Assembly: GCF_020184175.1 (NCBI RefSeq)
Contig: NC_065531.1
Coordinates: forward strand, 70,650,604 to 70,714,603
Source of the DNA: Aphis gossypii
Lineage: Eukaryota > Arthropoda > Insecta > Hemiptera > Aphididae
Direction of reading: 5' to 3'
Length of the DNA: 64,000 nucleotides
Within the stretch, counting starts at the first letter, position 1, and each line of letters opens with the position of its first letter. Shown here one piece after another: positions 63,263-64,000 of this stretch. The position numbers were made by a program, and so were the translations under genes. Below the pieces are notes generated by a model. The model was not told the DNA's origin, made no database searches, and saw only the letters and a program-made list of their open reading frames with translations.

Positions 63263-64000
63263 TATGAGAGAAATTATCTGACCTCATTAAATATTTAGTA
63301 CATAATCAATTAAAATATGTTATAATACAATTACAGCTATGGTTGTTGTACCTATACTAATAAGTAATAACTTATAGTAATATCTTATTGTAGCTACCTA
63401 AATTCCACAAACTGTTAGGATATTAAGGTCATATAGGTAATAGTGTGTGCATTTTATTTGGAATGTTATCTAAGGTAGGTCTTTAGTGATATCTAATGAT
63501 ATTTTATGTGCAATAAATTCATATGTTAAATGACGACGGTTTAGTCAGACCAGAGAGGATAAATGCGTAAATTAAGGGATAAATGATTAACAAGGGCTGA
63601 TCCAAGACAGACGTCTGGCAAGTGGCATTGCCGTTCGGAAAAGATGATGACAGCGACTGTGGTTAATAGTCTGGGATGGGATTAGGCGCGTGTAAAGGTA
63701 TTACGAGATGTGTGTGGATTGTAAGAAGTACAATAGGAGAAAGAGGAGAATACAATATGGGTATAAAGGAGTGTGAAGAAGAAAGGATGATTGTATATGG
63801 AAGAGGTGGTATAAATGGAGGAAGACAACGGATGACGATCAAGGAGTGGTAGCCTTGGACGATAAGGGGAAAAGGATACATTGTTGCATGATAAAACATG
63901 ACGGACAACAATGCGAAATCGTTGCCTAACAAATGGCCGCCTAATTAACCGATCGACCAGCGCGTGACGGGTAGAAGGGAGGATTGTCGGTGATCGAGTG
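63263..64000. other. AT-rich spacer changing to purine-rich DNA at the right edge
   Basis: From about 63540 the plus strand becomes G- and A-rich with few pyrimidine runs (for example GAGAAAGAGGAGAATACAA). The minus-strand frame 63663-63932 is hydrophobic and Pro/Ser/Ile-rich by composition. This could be the edge of a gene or repeat cut by the window; nothing is recognisable. Confidence 0.35.

Noticed and set aside
1..64000. CRISPR arrays, prokaryotic operons, integrated virus genes
   Set aside because: No regularly spaced short repeats with unique spacers, no ribosome-binding-site-led gene runs, and no recognisable viral protein motifs were found on either strand.

Overview
The window reads as nuclear DNA of an insect, most likely an aphid or close hemipteran. 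It is very AT-rich, it has spliced genes with GT-AG introns, an intron-bearing eukaryotic tRNA-Tyr, a decayed non-LTR retrotransposon and many microsatellites, and it carries repeat ends of the gattctgagcgg type that I associate with aphid genomes. The species call is inference. There is no operon structure, no prokaryotic signal and no CRISPR.

Layout. The only well-supported protein genes are two same-strand (minus) paralogs of the CPA2 sodium/proton antiporter family NHA (SLC9B). The left one (NHA-A) shows only its first coding exon (619-1037, 5' UTR to 1100); the rest lies beyond the left edge. The right one (NHA-B) is complete in seven coding exons between 10060 and 16893. All phases join correctly and give a 542-residue protein, close to the length of human NHA2. 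Both first exons are preceded by a matching splice acceptor, so both genes probably have upstream non-coding exon(s). NHA-B keeps the family landmarks (AVSP, GYG..KG, WLPKAT.Q, the C-terminal TAPIG and GPRLL) but has Asp-Asn where NHA2 proteins have the Asp-Asp ion-binding pair.

From about 17 kb to the right end there is no further recognisable protein gene. That half holds a tRNA-Tyr(GTA) gene with a 17-nt intron (28298-28387), a LINE reverse-transcriptase relic (about 51343-52400), a 113-bp tandem duplication (60343-60572), a block of diverged ~0.5-kb repeat modules (about 61.8-63.26 kb), and scattered termini of one DNA-transposon-like family. Several islands rich in GC and CpG stand out from the AT-rich background (3.7-4.9, 18.4-18.8, 22.65-23.1, 36.05-36.68, 44.7-45.55, 52.9-53.9, 54.4-54.86, 56.6-57.55 and 58.7-59.4 kb). 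They look like promoters and first exons of genes whose bodies lie in or beyond long introns, but I could not link any of them to a named gene.

How the genes relate. The two NHA paralogs are a tandem duplication about 9 kb apart. Their membrane-domain exon 1 sequences are highly similar while their cytosolic N-termini have diverged, so they may differ in regulation or in ion coupling. I found no convincing new biological system. The most interesting signals are the altered ion-binding pair in NHA-B, the repeat family with shared termini, and the unassigned promoter and exon candidates on the right.
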